This document shows, in pieces, positions 13,264-20,649 of a stretch of 22,702 nt of DNA. The notes beneath the pieces were generated by a model. The model was not told the DNA's origin. It made no database searches and saw only the letters and a list, made by a program, of their open reading frames with translations. Position numbers and translations under genes: made by a program. Positions within the stretch are counted from its first letter, which is position 1; the number at the start of each line of letters is the position of its first letter. The DNA is taken from assembly GCA_023429845.1 (NCBI GenBank), contig JAEZCY010000168.1, forward strand, positions 1 to 22,702, written 5' to 3'. The stretch is from Acidobacteriota bacterium. GTDB lineage: Bacteria; Acidobacteriota; Vicinamibacteria; Vicinamibacterales; Vicinamibacteraceae.

Positions 13264-14358
13264 CTACGCCTCGACCAGGTTGTACATCGTGTCGCGCTCG
13301 AGCGGCGTGCGGCCCGCCGCTTCGACGAGATGCCGGAGCTGCGACGTGGTGAGGATGTCGGGCGTATCCGACCCCGCCATGTGGTAGATGCGCTCTTCCT
13401 GCACCGTGCCGTCGAGATCGTCCGCGCCGAACCACAGCGCGGCCTGCGCCACGGCAACACCCGTGGCGATCCAGAACGCCTTGATGTGATCGACGTTGTC
13501 GAGCAGCAGACGCGAAACCGCGATCGTGCGCAGCGTGTCGGCCGCCGTTGGGGCAGGCAGCTTGCGCATCTGGTTGTTGTCCGGGTGGAACGTCAGCGGG
13601 ATGAACGCCTGGAAGCCGCCGGTCTCGTCCTGCAGCGCACGCACGCGCAGCATGTGGTCCACCCGCTCGTCGAGCCGCTCGATGTGTCCGAACAGCATCG
13701 TCACGTTGGTCTTCATGCCGAGGCGATGTGCCGTGCGGTGGATGGAGAGATAGCGTTCGGCGCCGGCTTTGTCGTGGGCGATCTTGCGGCGCACCCGCTC
13801 GGCGAAGATCTCCGCGCCGCCGCCGGGAATCGACTCGAGCCCCACGGCCATCAACTCGCGCAGCACCTGCTCGTCGGTCATGCCGTACAGATCGGCGAAG
13901 AAGGCGATCTCGACGGCGGTGAACGCCTTCAACGTGATGTCGGGGCGCAGCCGCTTGAAGCCCGCGAGCAGGTCCCTGTAGTAGGAGAACGGCAGGTGCG
14001 GGTGCAGTCCGTTGACGATGTGGACTTCGGTGAGCGCCTGGCCCTCGCGGGAGCGCACCTTGTCCCACGCCTGCTCGAGCGACATCGTGTAGGCGCCGGG
14101 TTGCCCTTCCTGCAGTCGCGCGAACGAGCAGAACAGGCACGACGCCTGGCACACGTTGGTGACCTCGAGGCGCAGGTTGTAGTTGTAGAAGGTGCTGTCG
14201 CCGTGGCGCCGCTCGCGTTCGCGGTTGGCGAGCCAGCCGACGAGCCGGAGGTCGGGATGCTCGAACAGGCGCATGCCGTCCTCGGCAGACAGGCGCTGCC
14301 GGGCGTCGATCCTGTCGGCGATGTCGAGCAACCCGGCCGCACGAAGGCGGGTGTGCAT
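13264..14358 (-). CDS. mqnE: Aminofutalosine synthase MqnE (radical SAM)
   Basis: 364 aa from ATG 14358, which has GGGAGA about 8 nt upstream. The radical SAM cluster motif is CQASCLFC (Cys70, Cys74, Cys77) within LEVTNVC. MqnE-type segments follow: NGLHPHLPFSYYRDLL, LKAFTAVEI, GLESIPGGGAEIF, MLFGHIE and ETGGFQAFIPLTFHPDNNQM. MqnE joins 3-[(1-carboxyvinyl)oxy]benzoate with S-adenosylmethionine to make aminofutalosine in the futalosine route to menaquinone. This implies the organism makes menaquinone by that route, although MqnA, MqnC and MqnD are not in the window. A longer frame upstream to 14445 runs through the palindrome at 14401 and is rejected. The gene lies downstream of the YjbQ-family gene on the same strand. 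Confidence 0.93.
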   Translation of the reverse strand: MHTRLRAAGLLDIADRIDARQRLSAEDGMRLFEHPDLRLVGWLANRERERRHGDSTFYNYNLRLEVTNVCQASCLFCSFARLQEGQPGAYTMSLEQAWDKVRSREGQALTEVHIVNGLHPHLPFSYYRDLLAGFKRLRPDITLKAFTAVEIAFFADLYGMTDEQVLRELMAVGLESIPGGGAEIFAERVRRKIAHDKAGAERYLSIHRTAHRLGMKTNVTMLFGHIERLDERVDHMLRVRALQDETGGFQAFIPLTFHPDNNQMRKLPAPTAADTLRTIAVSRLLLDNVDHIKAFWIATGVAVAQAALWFGADDLDGTVQEERIYHMAGSDTPDILTTSQLRHLVEAAGRTPLERDTMYNLVEA

Positions 14359-14400
14359 GGAACGGTCTCCCGCGTCGAGATGGTTGTGGCTGGGGGAGAC

Positions 14401-14422
14401 GGCCGGGCTCGTCGAGCCGGCC
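14401..14422. repeat. GC palindrome between yjbQ and mqnE
   Basis: GGCCGGGCTC (14401-14410) and GAGCCGGCC (14414-14422) form a stem with one bulged base, followed by CTACCC on the + strand. It lies in the 96-bp gap between the two co-directional genes and could attenuate or terminate the transcript from the YjbQ gene into mqnE. It resembles the hairpin at 9861-9886 in layout. Confidence 0.45.
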
Positions 14423-14454
14423 CTACCCGGCGAACCGGGCACCACCGGGACGGG

Positions 14455-14958
14455 TCAGGCGATGCCCCAGACCTGGACGCGCAGCGTACGCGAGCGGGGG
14501 CCGTCCAGTTCGCCCATCAGGATGCGCTGCCACTGCCCCAGCACCACGTCGCCACCGCTGATCTGCAGCGTCAGGCTATGGCCGAGCAGCAGGGCTCGCA
14601 GGTGGCTGTCGGCGTTCATCCGGTCGCAATCGCTGTGATCCGGGTCGTTGTGCACCCAGTTGTCGTCGCGCGCGACCATCGTCTCGAGAAAACGCTTGAT
14701 GTCGGAAAGCAGCGCCGTCTGGAACTCGTTGATGAAAACCGTGCACGTCGTGTGCAGGGACCACAAACTGACAATGCCTTCCCGGACGTTGAGACCGCGG
14801 ACGAGCTCCATGATCCGTTCGGTCAGATCCACCACGTCGATGCGCTCGTCGGTTTCGATGACGAACGTTTCGCCGTGAATGACCAACGCCCCGGCTGAAA
14901 CGGTCGTCACCTCCGCGACAGGCGTCTCGCGGACGGTCACCGTGGAACTCTTGCTCAT
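14455..14958 (-). CDS. YjbQ family protein (UPF0047)
   Basis: 167 aa from ATG 14958, with a strong GAGGAG SD. The family core is complete: SLWSLHTTCTVFINE (about 65-78), then NDPDHSDCDRMNADSHLRAL (about 104-123) and GGDVVLGQWQRILMGELDGPR (about 135-155), with the conserved His and Asp residues. YjbQ proteins are annotated as secondary thiamine-phosphate synthases on the basis of weak activity in E. coli; the true role is not settled. About 20-25 N-terminal residues exceed the E. coli protein. The open frame continues upstream to 15588 but without coding character. The gene is first in a reverse-strand pair with mqnE and divergent from the B12 operon. Confidence 0.9.
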   Translation of the reverse strand: MSKSSTVTVRETPVAEVTTVSAGALVIHGETFVIETDERIDVVDLTERIMELVRGLNVREGIVSLWSLHTTCTVFINEFQTALLSDIKRFLETMVARDDNWVHNDPDHSDCDRMNADSHLRALLLGHSLTLQISGGDVVLGQWQRILMGELDGPRSRTLRVQVWGIA

Positions 14959-15022
14959 GCGCTCCTCGTTGACGGCGTAAGAAGTCCGGCGGCCAGAACA
15001 CCGCCGAACGCACAAGACGGGA

Positions 15023-15052
15023 ATGTTATGCGAAATGACCGATTGGCCGCAA
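15023..15052 (-). promoter_or_regulatory. Candidate promoter of yjbQ
   Basis: On the reverse strand, TTGCGG (15052-15047), an 18-nt spacer and TAACAT (15028-15023) lie about 65 nt upstream of the start codon. The match to sigma70 is moderate, in a locally AT-richer patch. Confidence 0.35.
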
Positions 15053-15144
15053 CTGACGGGGTCTTTCCCCTCGCAACCGCGTCCGGTCGCATCCGTGCCT
15101 GCCGCCGCAATCGGCACGCGGCACGGCGCCTTCAGCCGGCGTGC

Positions 15145-15150
15145 TATCCT
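15145..15150 (+). promoter_or_regulatory. Weak candidate -10 box for the B12 operon
   Basis: TATCCT lies just upstream of the riboswitch aptamer, in the right place for a -10 element. No -35 match is seen at 16-18 nt spacing, so support is weak. Confidence 0.25.
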
Positions 15151-15155
15151 CCGAG

Positions 15156-15333
15156 CCGACAACCCGACGTTGTCGAAGGGAAGCTGGGTGCAAGCCCCAC
15201 ACGGTCCCGCCACTGTGAAGCGGTGAGCCGGTTTCGGGAACGGTCCGCCAGGTCCGTTCCGCCACTGCAGCCTGTCGCTGTGGGAAGGCGTCGAATCCGC
15301 TCTCGTATCCGCCAAGTCAGGAAACCTTCCGTC
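15156..15333 (+). ncRNA. Cobalamin (B12) riboswitch aptamer
   Basis: The conserved blocks appear in order: GGGAAGCTGGGTGCAAGCCCC (about 15178-15198, written here as its family form GGGAA..GGTGCAA..CC), CCCGCCACTGTGAAGC (about 15207-15222), GCCACTG (about 15261-15267), TGGGAAGGCG (about 15281-15290) and the B12 box AAGTCAGGAAACCTTCC (15314-15330). An upstream CGACAA/TTGTCG hairpin caps the 5' side. Cobalamin riboswitches bind adenosyl- or methylcobalamin and shut off downstream genes. This one lies directly before a B12 uptake operon, which confirms the call. Confidence 0.95.
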
Positions 15334-15348
15334 GGGCCAGTCCTCTGC

Positions 15349-15400
15349 CCTCGGCGCATTCCGCGCCGAAGGTGTCGGCGCGTGGAAACGCCGAGGAGGT
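15349..15400 (+). promoter_or_regulatory. Riboswitch expression platform that can mask the btuB SD
   Basis: Three helices compete. CCTCGGCG (15349-15356) can pair with CGCCGAGG (15389-15396), which includes GAGG of the SD GAGGAGG (15393-15399). TCGGCGC (15351-15357) can instead pair with GCGCCGA (15363-15369), freeing that strand. TCGGCG (15375-15380) can pair with CGCCGA (15389-15394), also covering part of the SD. No T-run follows, so control of translation initiation is more likely than termination. Confidence 0.6.
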
Positions 15401-15403
15401 CGA

Positions 15404-17671
15404 ATGGTTCGCACGCACCCCCTGCACCTTGCCGGGATGCTGCTGGCCCTGTTCGCGAGCTCTGCTTCGGCAGCGCGGCTCAGCGGCACGGTCCACAGCG
15501 CCTCCGGCACCCCCATCCAGAACGCCACGGTGGTCCTCGACGGTCCGACCGGACCAGTCGTGACGACCCAGACCACGACGAGCGGCACGTTCGCGGTGGA
15601 CGCTCCCGCCGGCGACTACGTGCTGCGCGTCGTGGTGGACGGTTTCACCGGCATGCCGCAGGCCGTCACGCTCCGCGAGGCGTCCGAGGCGTCGGCGACG
15701 CTGACCGTCGGCGTCTCCGCGATATCGGAACGGGTTGTCGTATCGGCGGGCCTCGTCCCGGTGACCCGCTCGGGCACGGGTGCCGCGCTGACGGTGATCG
15801 ACGAGTCGGCGATGCAGGCCCGCCAGATGGAAAGCACCGTCGATGCCCTCCGCTCGGTGCCGGGCGTCACGGTCTCGCGCAGCGGCGGACGTGGCGGCGT
15901 GACGTCGATCTTCCCGCGCGGCGGCGAGAGCGACTTCACGCTCGTGCTCGTGGACGGCATCCGCCTCAATGACATGGGCGGCAACTTCGACGCCGCACAC
16001 CTGCCGTTGTTCGATCTGGATCGGATCGAGGTCGTGCGCGGTCCGCAAAGCGCCATCTACGGCTCGGACGCCGTCGGCGGCGTGGTGCAGCTCGTGACGC
16101 GGCGTGGCGGACCACCGCGCGCGACGGCACTCTACGAGGGCGGGTCGTTCGGCACGTGGCGCGGCAGTGGCGCCGTCAGCGGCACCACCGGCCGGGTCCG
16201 CTGGGGCGGGGGCGCGGAACGCGTTGCGAGCGACGGCTTCACGGGCATCGCGCCGGGGACGGGCGAGGTGGTCGGCAACGACGACTACGTGCGCACCGAC
16301 GGCACGGCGAGTGTGGGCTACCAGGCACCCCAGGTGGACGTCGCCGGCCTCGTACGCGTCGGCGGCAACGAACGAGGCGTGCCGGGGCCATATGGCCGCG
16401 ACCCGAACGACACCTTCTCCGCCGTGGACCGTGTGTCGCGCAACGACAACGAGACGGTTGCGGCCGGTCTCTCGACGACGTGGCGACTGCAGCCGGCGTT
16501 ACAGGTGCGCGGCGCCTTCTCGGTCGCCGACCGCGACAGTGCGTTCCTGAGCCAGTACTCCCCCGACGCACCGACGTCGTCTGGTAACCGCATGATTTCC
16601 GGACGCGGCCAGGTGGATGGCGCGAGGTCGTGGTGGTCGTGGACGGCCGGCGCGGAGTACGTGCGTGAGCGTGCGCGCTCGGCGTTCATCACCGGACTGC
16701 AGGACCAGGAGATCCCCGTCGAACGGACGCAGGTCGGCGTGTTCGGCGAGGGACGCATCGAGCGCGGCGCGCTGTCGGTGCAGGGGGGCCTCCGCGTCGA
16801 GCAGGTGGTTCGCGGCGCACTGGAAGGCAATCTGTCCACGTTCAGTCGGCGTCCCTCGTTCCCGGAAGACACCGTTCGCGTCGCCAACCCTCGCGTGTCG
16901 CTGAGCTGGCGGGCGCTGGGCGACGAGCTGTCCTGGCTGCGGGTGCGCGGCAACGCCGGAACGGGCATGCGCGCGCCAGGGGCGTTCGAAATCGCCTTCA
17001 CCGACAATCCCGGCCTGAGACCCGAGCGCACGCGCAGCGTGGACGCGGGTGTGGAAGCGGGCCTCCTGCGCGGCCGGCTCGTGTTCGACGCGCTCTATTT
17101 CCGCAACCACTACGACGATCTCATCGTGACGGTGGGCCGCGTGGCAGGCACCACTACCTACATCAGCGACAACATCTCGAACGCGCGCGCCCAGGGCGCC
17201 GAAGCCACGGTGTCGGTACGTCCGCTCGCGGGCATCGCGGTTCGGGGCGGTTACGCCCTGCTGGACACGCGGATCCTCGCCAACGACGGCGGCGCCGACG
17301 GGCCAGCCCCCTTCGCGCCCGGCGACGAACTGCTGCGACGCCCGAGGCACGCGGGGTTCGTGGACCTGCAGGTGAACGCCGGGCGCACGAGCGGGTTTCT
17401 CCGCCTCGACAGTCGCGGCGCAGCGCGCGACATCGACCCGTCGTTCGGGGCGTCGGTCGGCATCCTGAAGAACCCCGGCTTCACCTCGACCGACGCCGGC
17501 GTCACCGTGCGCCTGCTCAGGAACGGTCGGCAGGGGTCCTCCGGTCCCCTCGAAGTTGACGTCTTCGGGCGCGTGACGAACCTGTTCGACGTGGCGTACG
17601 AGGAGATCCTCGGCTTCCCCTCGCTTGGCCGCAGCGTGATGGCCGGAGTCAGGATTGCTGCACGCCGCTGA
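15404..17671 (+). CDS. btuB: BtuB-like TonB-dependent cobalamin receptor
   Basis: 755 aa. A signal peptide (residues 1-24, ending SSASAA) is followed by an N-terminal CnaB/carboxypeptidase-regulatory domain (about 25-105) that E. coli BtuB lacks. The plug then runs about 107-230 (VDALRSVPGVTVSRSGGRGG, VLVDGIRLND, RIEVVRGPQSAIYGSDAVGG) and a 22-strand-type barrel fills the rest (NLFDVAYEEILGFPSLGRS near the end). It imports B12 across the outer membrane using TonB energy. The assignment rests on receptor architecture plus the riboswitch immediately upstream and the BtuDCF genes downstream. The SD GAGGAGG is 4 nt before ATG 15404. The last residues, VRIAARR, lack the usual terminal aromatic; the 3' end overlaps the ATPase gene by 17 nt. 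Confidence 0.92.
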   Translation: MVRTHPLHLAGMLLALFASSASAARLSGTVHSASGTPIQNATVVLDGPTGPVVTTQTTTSGTFAVDAPAGDYVLRVVVDGFTGMPQAVTLREASEASATLTVGVSAISERVVVSAGLVPVTRSGTGAALTVIDESAMQARQMESTVDALRSVPGVTVSRSGGRGGVTSIFPRGGESDFTLVLVDGIRLNDMGGNFDAAHLPLFDLDRIEVVRGPQSAIYGSDAVGGVVQLVTRRGGPPRATALYEGGSFGTWRGSGAVSGTTGRVRWGGGAERVASDGFTGIAPGTGEVVGNDDYVRTDGTASVGYQAPQVDVAGLVRVGGNERGVPGPYGRDPNDTFSAVDRVSRNDNETVAAGLSTTWRLQPALQVRGAFSVADRDSAFLSQYSPDAPTSSGNRMISGRGQVDGARSWWSWTAGAEYVRERARSAFITGLQDQEIPVERTQVGVFGEGRIERGALSVQGGLRVEQVVRGALEGNLSTFSRRPSFPEDTVRVANPRVSLSWRALGDELSWLRVRGNAGTGMRAPGAFEIAFTDNPGLRPERTRSVDAGVEAGLLRGRLVFDALYFRNHYDDLIVTVGRVAGTTTYISDNISNARAQGAEATVSVRPLAGIAVRGGYALLDTRILANDGGADGPAPFAPGDELLRRPRHAGFVDLQVNAGRTSGFLRLDSRGAARDIDPSFGASVGILKNPGFTSTDAGVTVRLLRNGRQGSSGPLEVDVFGRVTNLFDVAYEEILGFPSLGRSVMAGVRIAARR

Positions 17672-18461
17672 CGTCTCCTGCCGGTTCGGACGGGCCACCG
17701 TCCTCGATCGCGTGTCACTCCACGTGCCGCGCGGCGGGATCACCGGTGTGCTCGGTCCGAACGGGTCGGGCAAGACGACGCTGCTGCGCATCCTGTCGGG
17801 TTCCCTGGCCCCCACCGCTGGCGACGTACGGCTGGACGACGTCCCGATCGGCCACATCGGCAAGCGGGAACTCGCGCGGCGCCTTGCGGTCGTGCCCCAG
17901 GAGATTCACCCGGTGTTCGATTACACCGTGCTGGACCTCGCGCTGATGGGCCGCTACGCGCACCTCGGTCCGTTCGGGTTCGAGACCGCGTCCGACCTTC
18001 TGGCGACGCGCCGCGCCCTCGCCGCCACGGGTACGAGCGACCTCGAATGCCGGCACTTCGACACGCTGAGCGGCGGTGAGAAGCAGCGCGTGGTCATCGC
18101 CAGCGCGCTCGCACAGTTCGCCGAGGGTGAAGCCGGCGTCGCGCGACTCCTGATCCTCGACGAGCCGACCGCCGCTCTCGATTTGCACTACCAGCTCGAG
18201 ATCGCCCTGCTGCTCCGCCGCCTGGCCGACGAGCAGGGTCTCACCCTGCTCGTATCCACCCACGACCTCCAGTTCGCATGGCAAGTCTGCGATCGCGTCG
18301 TCCTGCTCCAGGGAGGACGCCTGCTCGCCGACGGGCCGACCGCGGCGACGCTGACACCCGATCACCTCCGCACACTCTATGGGGTGCAGGTGGACCGCAT
18401 CACGCACGCGGACGGCACGGTGTCGCTGGTGCCGGTGTCGCTCGTCAGGGCACCGCGGTGA
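17655..18461 (+). CDS. btuD: BtuD-like ABC transporter ATP-binding protein
   Basis: 268 aa of the FecE/BtuD class. Walker A GPNGSGKTT (34-42), Q-loop Gln82, signature LSGGEKQ (138-144), Walker B LLILDE (165-170) and H-loop STHD (His203) are all intact. It powers B12 import through the inner membrane as a dimer with the BtuC pair. The start is inferred as TTG 17655, inside the last codons of btuB, because the fold needs the residues right after it (LHAADVSCRFGRATVLDRVS) and no later start fits. GGAG lies 6 nt upstream. Its stop overlaps the GTG of the permease (GTGA). Confidence 0.93.
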   Translation: MLHAADVSCRFGRATVLDRVSLHVPRGGITGVLGPNGSGKTTLLRILSGSLAPTAGDVRLDDVPIGHIGKRELARRLAVVPQEIHPVFDYTVLDLALMGRYAHLGPFGFETASDLLATRRALAATGTSDLECRHFDTLSGGEKQRVVIASALAQFAEGEAGVARLLILDEPTAALDLHYQLEIALLLRRLADEQGLTLLVSTHDLQFAWQVCDRVVLLQGGRLLADGPTAATLTPDHLRTLYGVQVDRITHADGTVSLVPVSLVRAPR

Positions 18462-19507
18462 AGACGTCGGCGCAGCACGAGCAGGCGCTCGCGATGCGGG
18501 CGGCGACGGCGCGGCGGCGGCAGGCGTGGCGGACGTATCTCCTCTTTGCCGCCTTGCTGGCTGCGGCGATCCTGACGGCGCCGCTGGTCGGATCCACGCG
18601 CATCGACCCCGCCGCGGTGTTCGATCGGTCGCGCGCGTTTGCCGAGAACCTCGACGCCCAGATCTTCTTCATCGCGAGACTGCCCCGCGTGCTTGCCGCG
18701 GCCATCGTCGGCTCGACACTGGCCGTGGCCGGGGTGGTGATGCAGGCGCTGCTCCGCAACCCGCTGGCCACGCCGTTCACGCTCGGTGTCTCGGCCGGGT
18801 CGGCGCTCGGCGCCATGCTCGCGGTCACGTTGCTGCCGACGTGGACGGCCGGCGCACTCACATCCGTGCCTCTGGCCAGCCTCGCCGGATCGATCGGCGC
18901 CGTGCTGATCGTCTACGCCCTCGCCCAGGTGCGGCACCGCGGCTTCTCGACCGACGTCCTGCTGCTGGCCGGTGTCACCCTCAACGCGTTCTTCTCGGCG
19001 CTGATCCTGCTCGTGCAGTACCTGTCCGACTTCACGCAGACGATGCGGACGCTGCGCTGGCTGATGGGTGACCTGGACGTGGGCAACTACGCGCAGATTG
19101 GGGTGGCCCTCGTGCTGCTGCTGCCCGCCGTCGCGGTGTTTGCCTGGCTGCCGCGCAGCCTCAACGCCCTTGCGCTCGGCGCCGAGCAAGCCGGCACGCG
19201 TGGTGTGCCCATTCTCGCGGTGCAGCGCCTCGCCTTCTTCGCGGCGTCGCTGGCCACCGGCGTGGCCGTGTCGCTGGCGGGCCCAATCGGGTTCGTCGGC
19301 ATCATCGTGCCCCACCTCGTGCGACTGCTCGTGGGCGCCGACCATCGCGTGGTGGTTCCGGCGGCCGCCCTGTTCGGGGCGGCATTTCTCATTGCCTGCG
19401 ACGCCGTGGCCCGCATCGTGCTCGCGCCGGTGGAATTGCCGGTCGGCGTGGTCACCGCGGTGCTGGGCGCGCCGTTCTTCCTGTGGCTGCTGATAAGGAA
19501 ACCATGA
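18458..19507 (+). CDS. btuC: BtuC-like FecCD-family ABC permease
   Basis: 349 aa from GTG 18458, which overlaps the ATPase stop by 3 nt (GTGA). The N-terminus is Arg-rich, followed by about ten membrane helices. Family signatures are RLPRVLAAAIVGSTLAVAGV, NPLATPFTLGVSAGSALGAM, LRWLMGDL and the late GPIGFVGIIVPHLVRLLVG. FecCD proteins move cobalamin, haem or siderophores; the riboswitch and neighbours point to cobalamin. The end overlaps the binding-protein ATG by 4 nt (ATGA). The open frame further upstream, to 18278, lies inside the ATPase gene and is not used. Confidence 0.93.
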   Translation: MKTSAQHEQALAMRAATARRRQAWRTYLLFAALLAAAILTAPLVGSTRIDPAAVFDRSRAFAENLDAQIFFIARLPRVLAAAIVGSTLAVAGVVMQALLRNPLATPFTLGVSAGSALGAMLAVTLLPTWTAGALTSVPLASLAGSIGAVLIVYALAQVRHRGFSTDVLLLAGVTLNAFFSALILLVQYLSDFTQTMRTLRWLMGDLDVGNYAQIGVALVLLLPAVAVFAWLPRSLNALALGAEQAGTRGVPILAVQRLAFFAASLATGVAVSLAGPIGFVGIIVPHLVRLLVGADHRVVVPAAALFGAAFLIACDAVARIVLAPVELPVGVVTAVLGAPFFLWLLIRKP

Positions 19508-20520
19508 AGTCGGCCTTCGTCATTCGGCCTTCGGCCTTCGCGTCCCGGGCGCAGCGATGGGTCTGCAGCTGGGGGCCGCGGCGAGGCGTCCACGGCACCC
19601 CTCGGAGATCGGGGACAGGACGGCCGACGGCCCATTCGGGGCCTGGCCGGCGGCGTGCAGCGCTCGCGATGATCTTCGTGCTGCTGTTCTCGGCGACCGC
19701 ATGCGGTCCGCGCGAGCAGGCCGCACCGGCAGCGACAGCGCAGATAGCGGGACCGCGCGTCGTCTCGCTCGTGCCCGCCGTGACGGAGATGCTGTTCACG
19801 GTGGGGGCCGGCCCTCAGGTGGTCGGGGTCAGCAGCTTCGACACGATGCCGCCCGAGGTCGCGACGCGGCCGCGCGTGGGTGCGCTCCTCGACCCCGACG
19901 TCGAACGCATCCTGTCGTTAGAGCCGGATCTCGTCGTGACGTACGGCTCACAGACGGCCCTGCACGACCAGCTCGAACGCGCAGGCATCGAACGACTCGA
20001 GTACCGGCATGGCGGCATCGGCGACGTGCTGGCGATGCTCGAGGAGGTCGGGCGCCGCACCGGGCACGAGGCGCGCGGCCGGGAAGCGGCCCAGGCCCTG
20101 CGCGCACGACTCACCGGCGTCCGCATGCGCGTCGAGGGACGTCCGCGACCCAGGGTGCTGCTCGTATTCGGCCGCGATCCCGGCACGGTGCGGCAGGTAT
20201 GGGCGAGCGGCGGCATCGGCTTCCTGCACGAACTGCTCGACCTTGCAGGCGGAGACAATGTGTTCGGCGATGTCGGACGCGAGAACGTTCAGGCCACGAC
20301 GGAGATGCTGCTCACGCGCGCGCCGGACGTGATCGTGGAGTTGCGCGCCGAGATCCGTTCGCCGGAATCGTCGTCGCCCTGGCTGCAGCTGCCCGGCATC
20401 CCCGCTGTGAAGACCGGCCGGATCGTGGCGCTCGAGGGCACGCACTTCGTGGTGCCCGGACCACGGATGGGCGAGGCTGCCGAAGCCATCGCGCGGGCGC
20501 TGCATCCAGACGCGTTCTGA
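19504..20520 (+). CDS. btuF: BtuF-like cobalamin-binding protein
   Basis: 338 aa from ATG 19504. The core is a class III periplasmic binding protein (PF01497): PRVVSLVPAVTEMLFTVGAG, LLDPDVERILSLEPDLVVTY, GGDNVFGDVGRENVQATTEM and VALEGTHFVVPGPRMGEAAE. It delivers B12 to BtuCD. The ATG overlaps the permease stop (ATGA) and has AAGGA 4 nt upstream, so it looks like the ancestral start. About 55 extra residues then precede the signal peptide (RRRAALAMIFVLLFSATAC, candidate lipid-anchor Cys67), and part of them is encoded by the GGCCTTC repeat at 19512-19539. The alternative ATG 19669 starts right at the signal peptide but has no SD and too few charged residues. Function is well supported; the start is uncertain. 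Confidence 0.9.
   Translation: MKSAFVIRPSAFASRAQRWVCSWGPRRGVHGTPRRSGTGRPTAHSGPGRRRAALAMIFVLLFSATACGPREQAAPAATAQIAGPRVVSLVPAVTEMLFTVGAGPQVVGVSSFDTMPPEVATRPRVGALLDPDVERILSLEPDLVVTYGSQTALHDQLERAGIERLEYRHGGIGDVLAMLEEVGRRTGHEARGREAAQALRARLTGVRMRVEGRPRPRVLLVFGRDPGTVRQVWASGGIGFLHELLDLAGGDNVFGDVGRENVQATTEMLLTRAPDVIVELRAEIRSPESSSPWLQLPGIPAVKTGRIVALEGTHFVVPGPRMGEAAEAIARALHPDAF
19512..19539. repeat. GGCCTTC short repeat at the 5' end of btuF
   Basis: GGCCTTC occurs at 19512, 19526 and 19533, at distances of 14 and 7 nt, so on one 7-nt period, with CGTCATTC between the first two. It looks like an intergenic simple repeat, but here it lies between the SD/ATG and the signal peptide of a coding gene. Confidence 0.55.
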
Positions 20521-20593
20521 TCGCGTCCGACTGGTCGCGCCTCGGACGGCGGCGCTCGGCCCACACGCTCTCACCGGATAGGGAGGCTCTGCG

Positions 20594-20616
20594 GGCCCGA
20601 AGCAATCGCGCGGGCC
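20594..20616. terminator. Candidate hairpin between btuF and the CLC gene
   Basis: GGCCCG (20594-20599) and CGGGCC (20611-20616) can pair around an 11-nt loop in the 129-bp gap between convergent genes. There is no T-run. Nothing else is seen in this gap. Confidence 0.3.
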
Positions 20617-20649
20617 AACCGCTGCGCCGCCATGGGTGTCCGTGGCCCC

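Noticed and set aside
14959..15588. Upstream extension of the YjbQ-family frame
   Set aside because: It would run through the divergent promoter region and the B12 riboswitch on the opposite strand; ATG 14958 has a GAGGAG SD and gives the family length.
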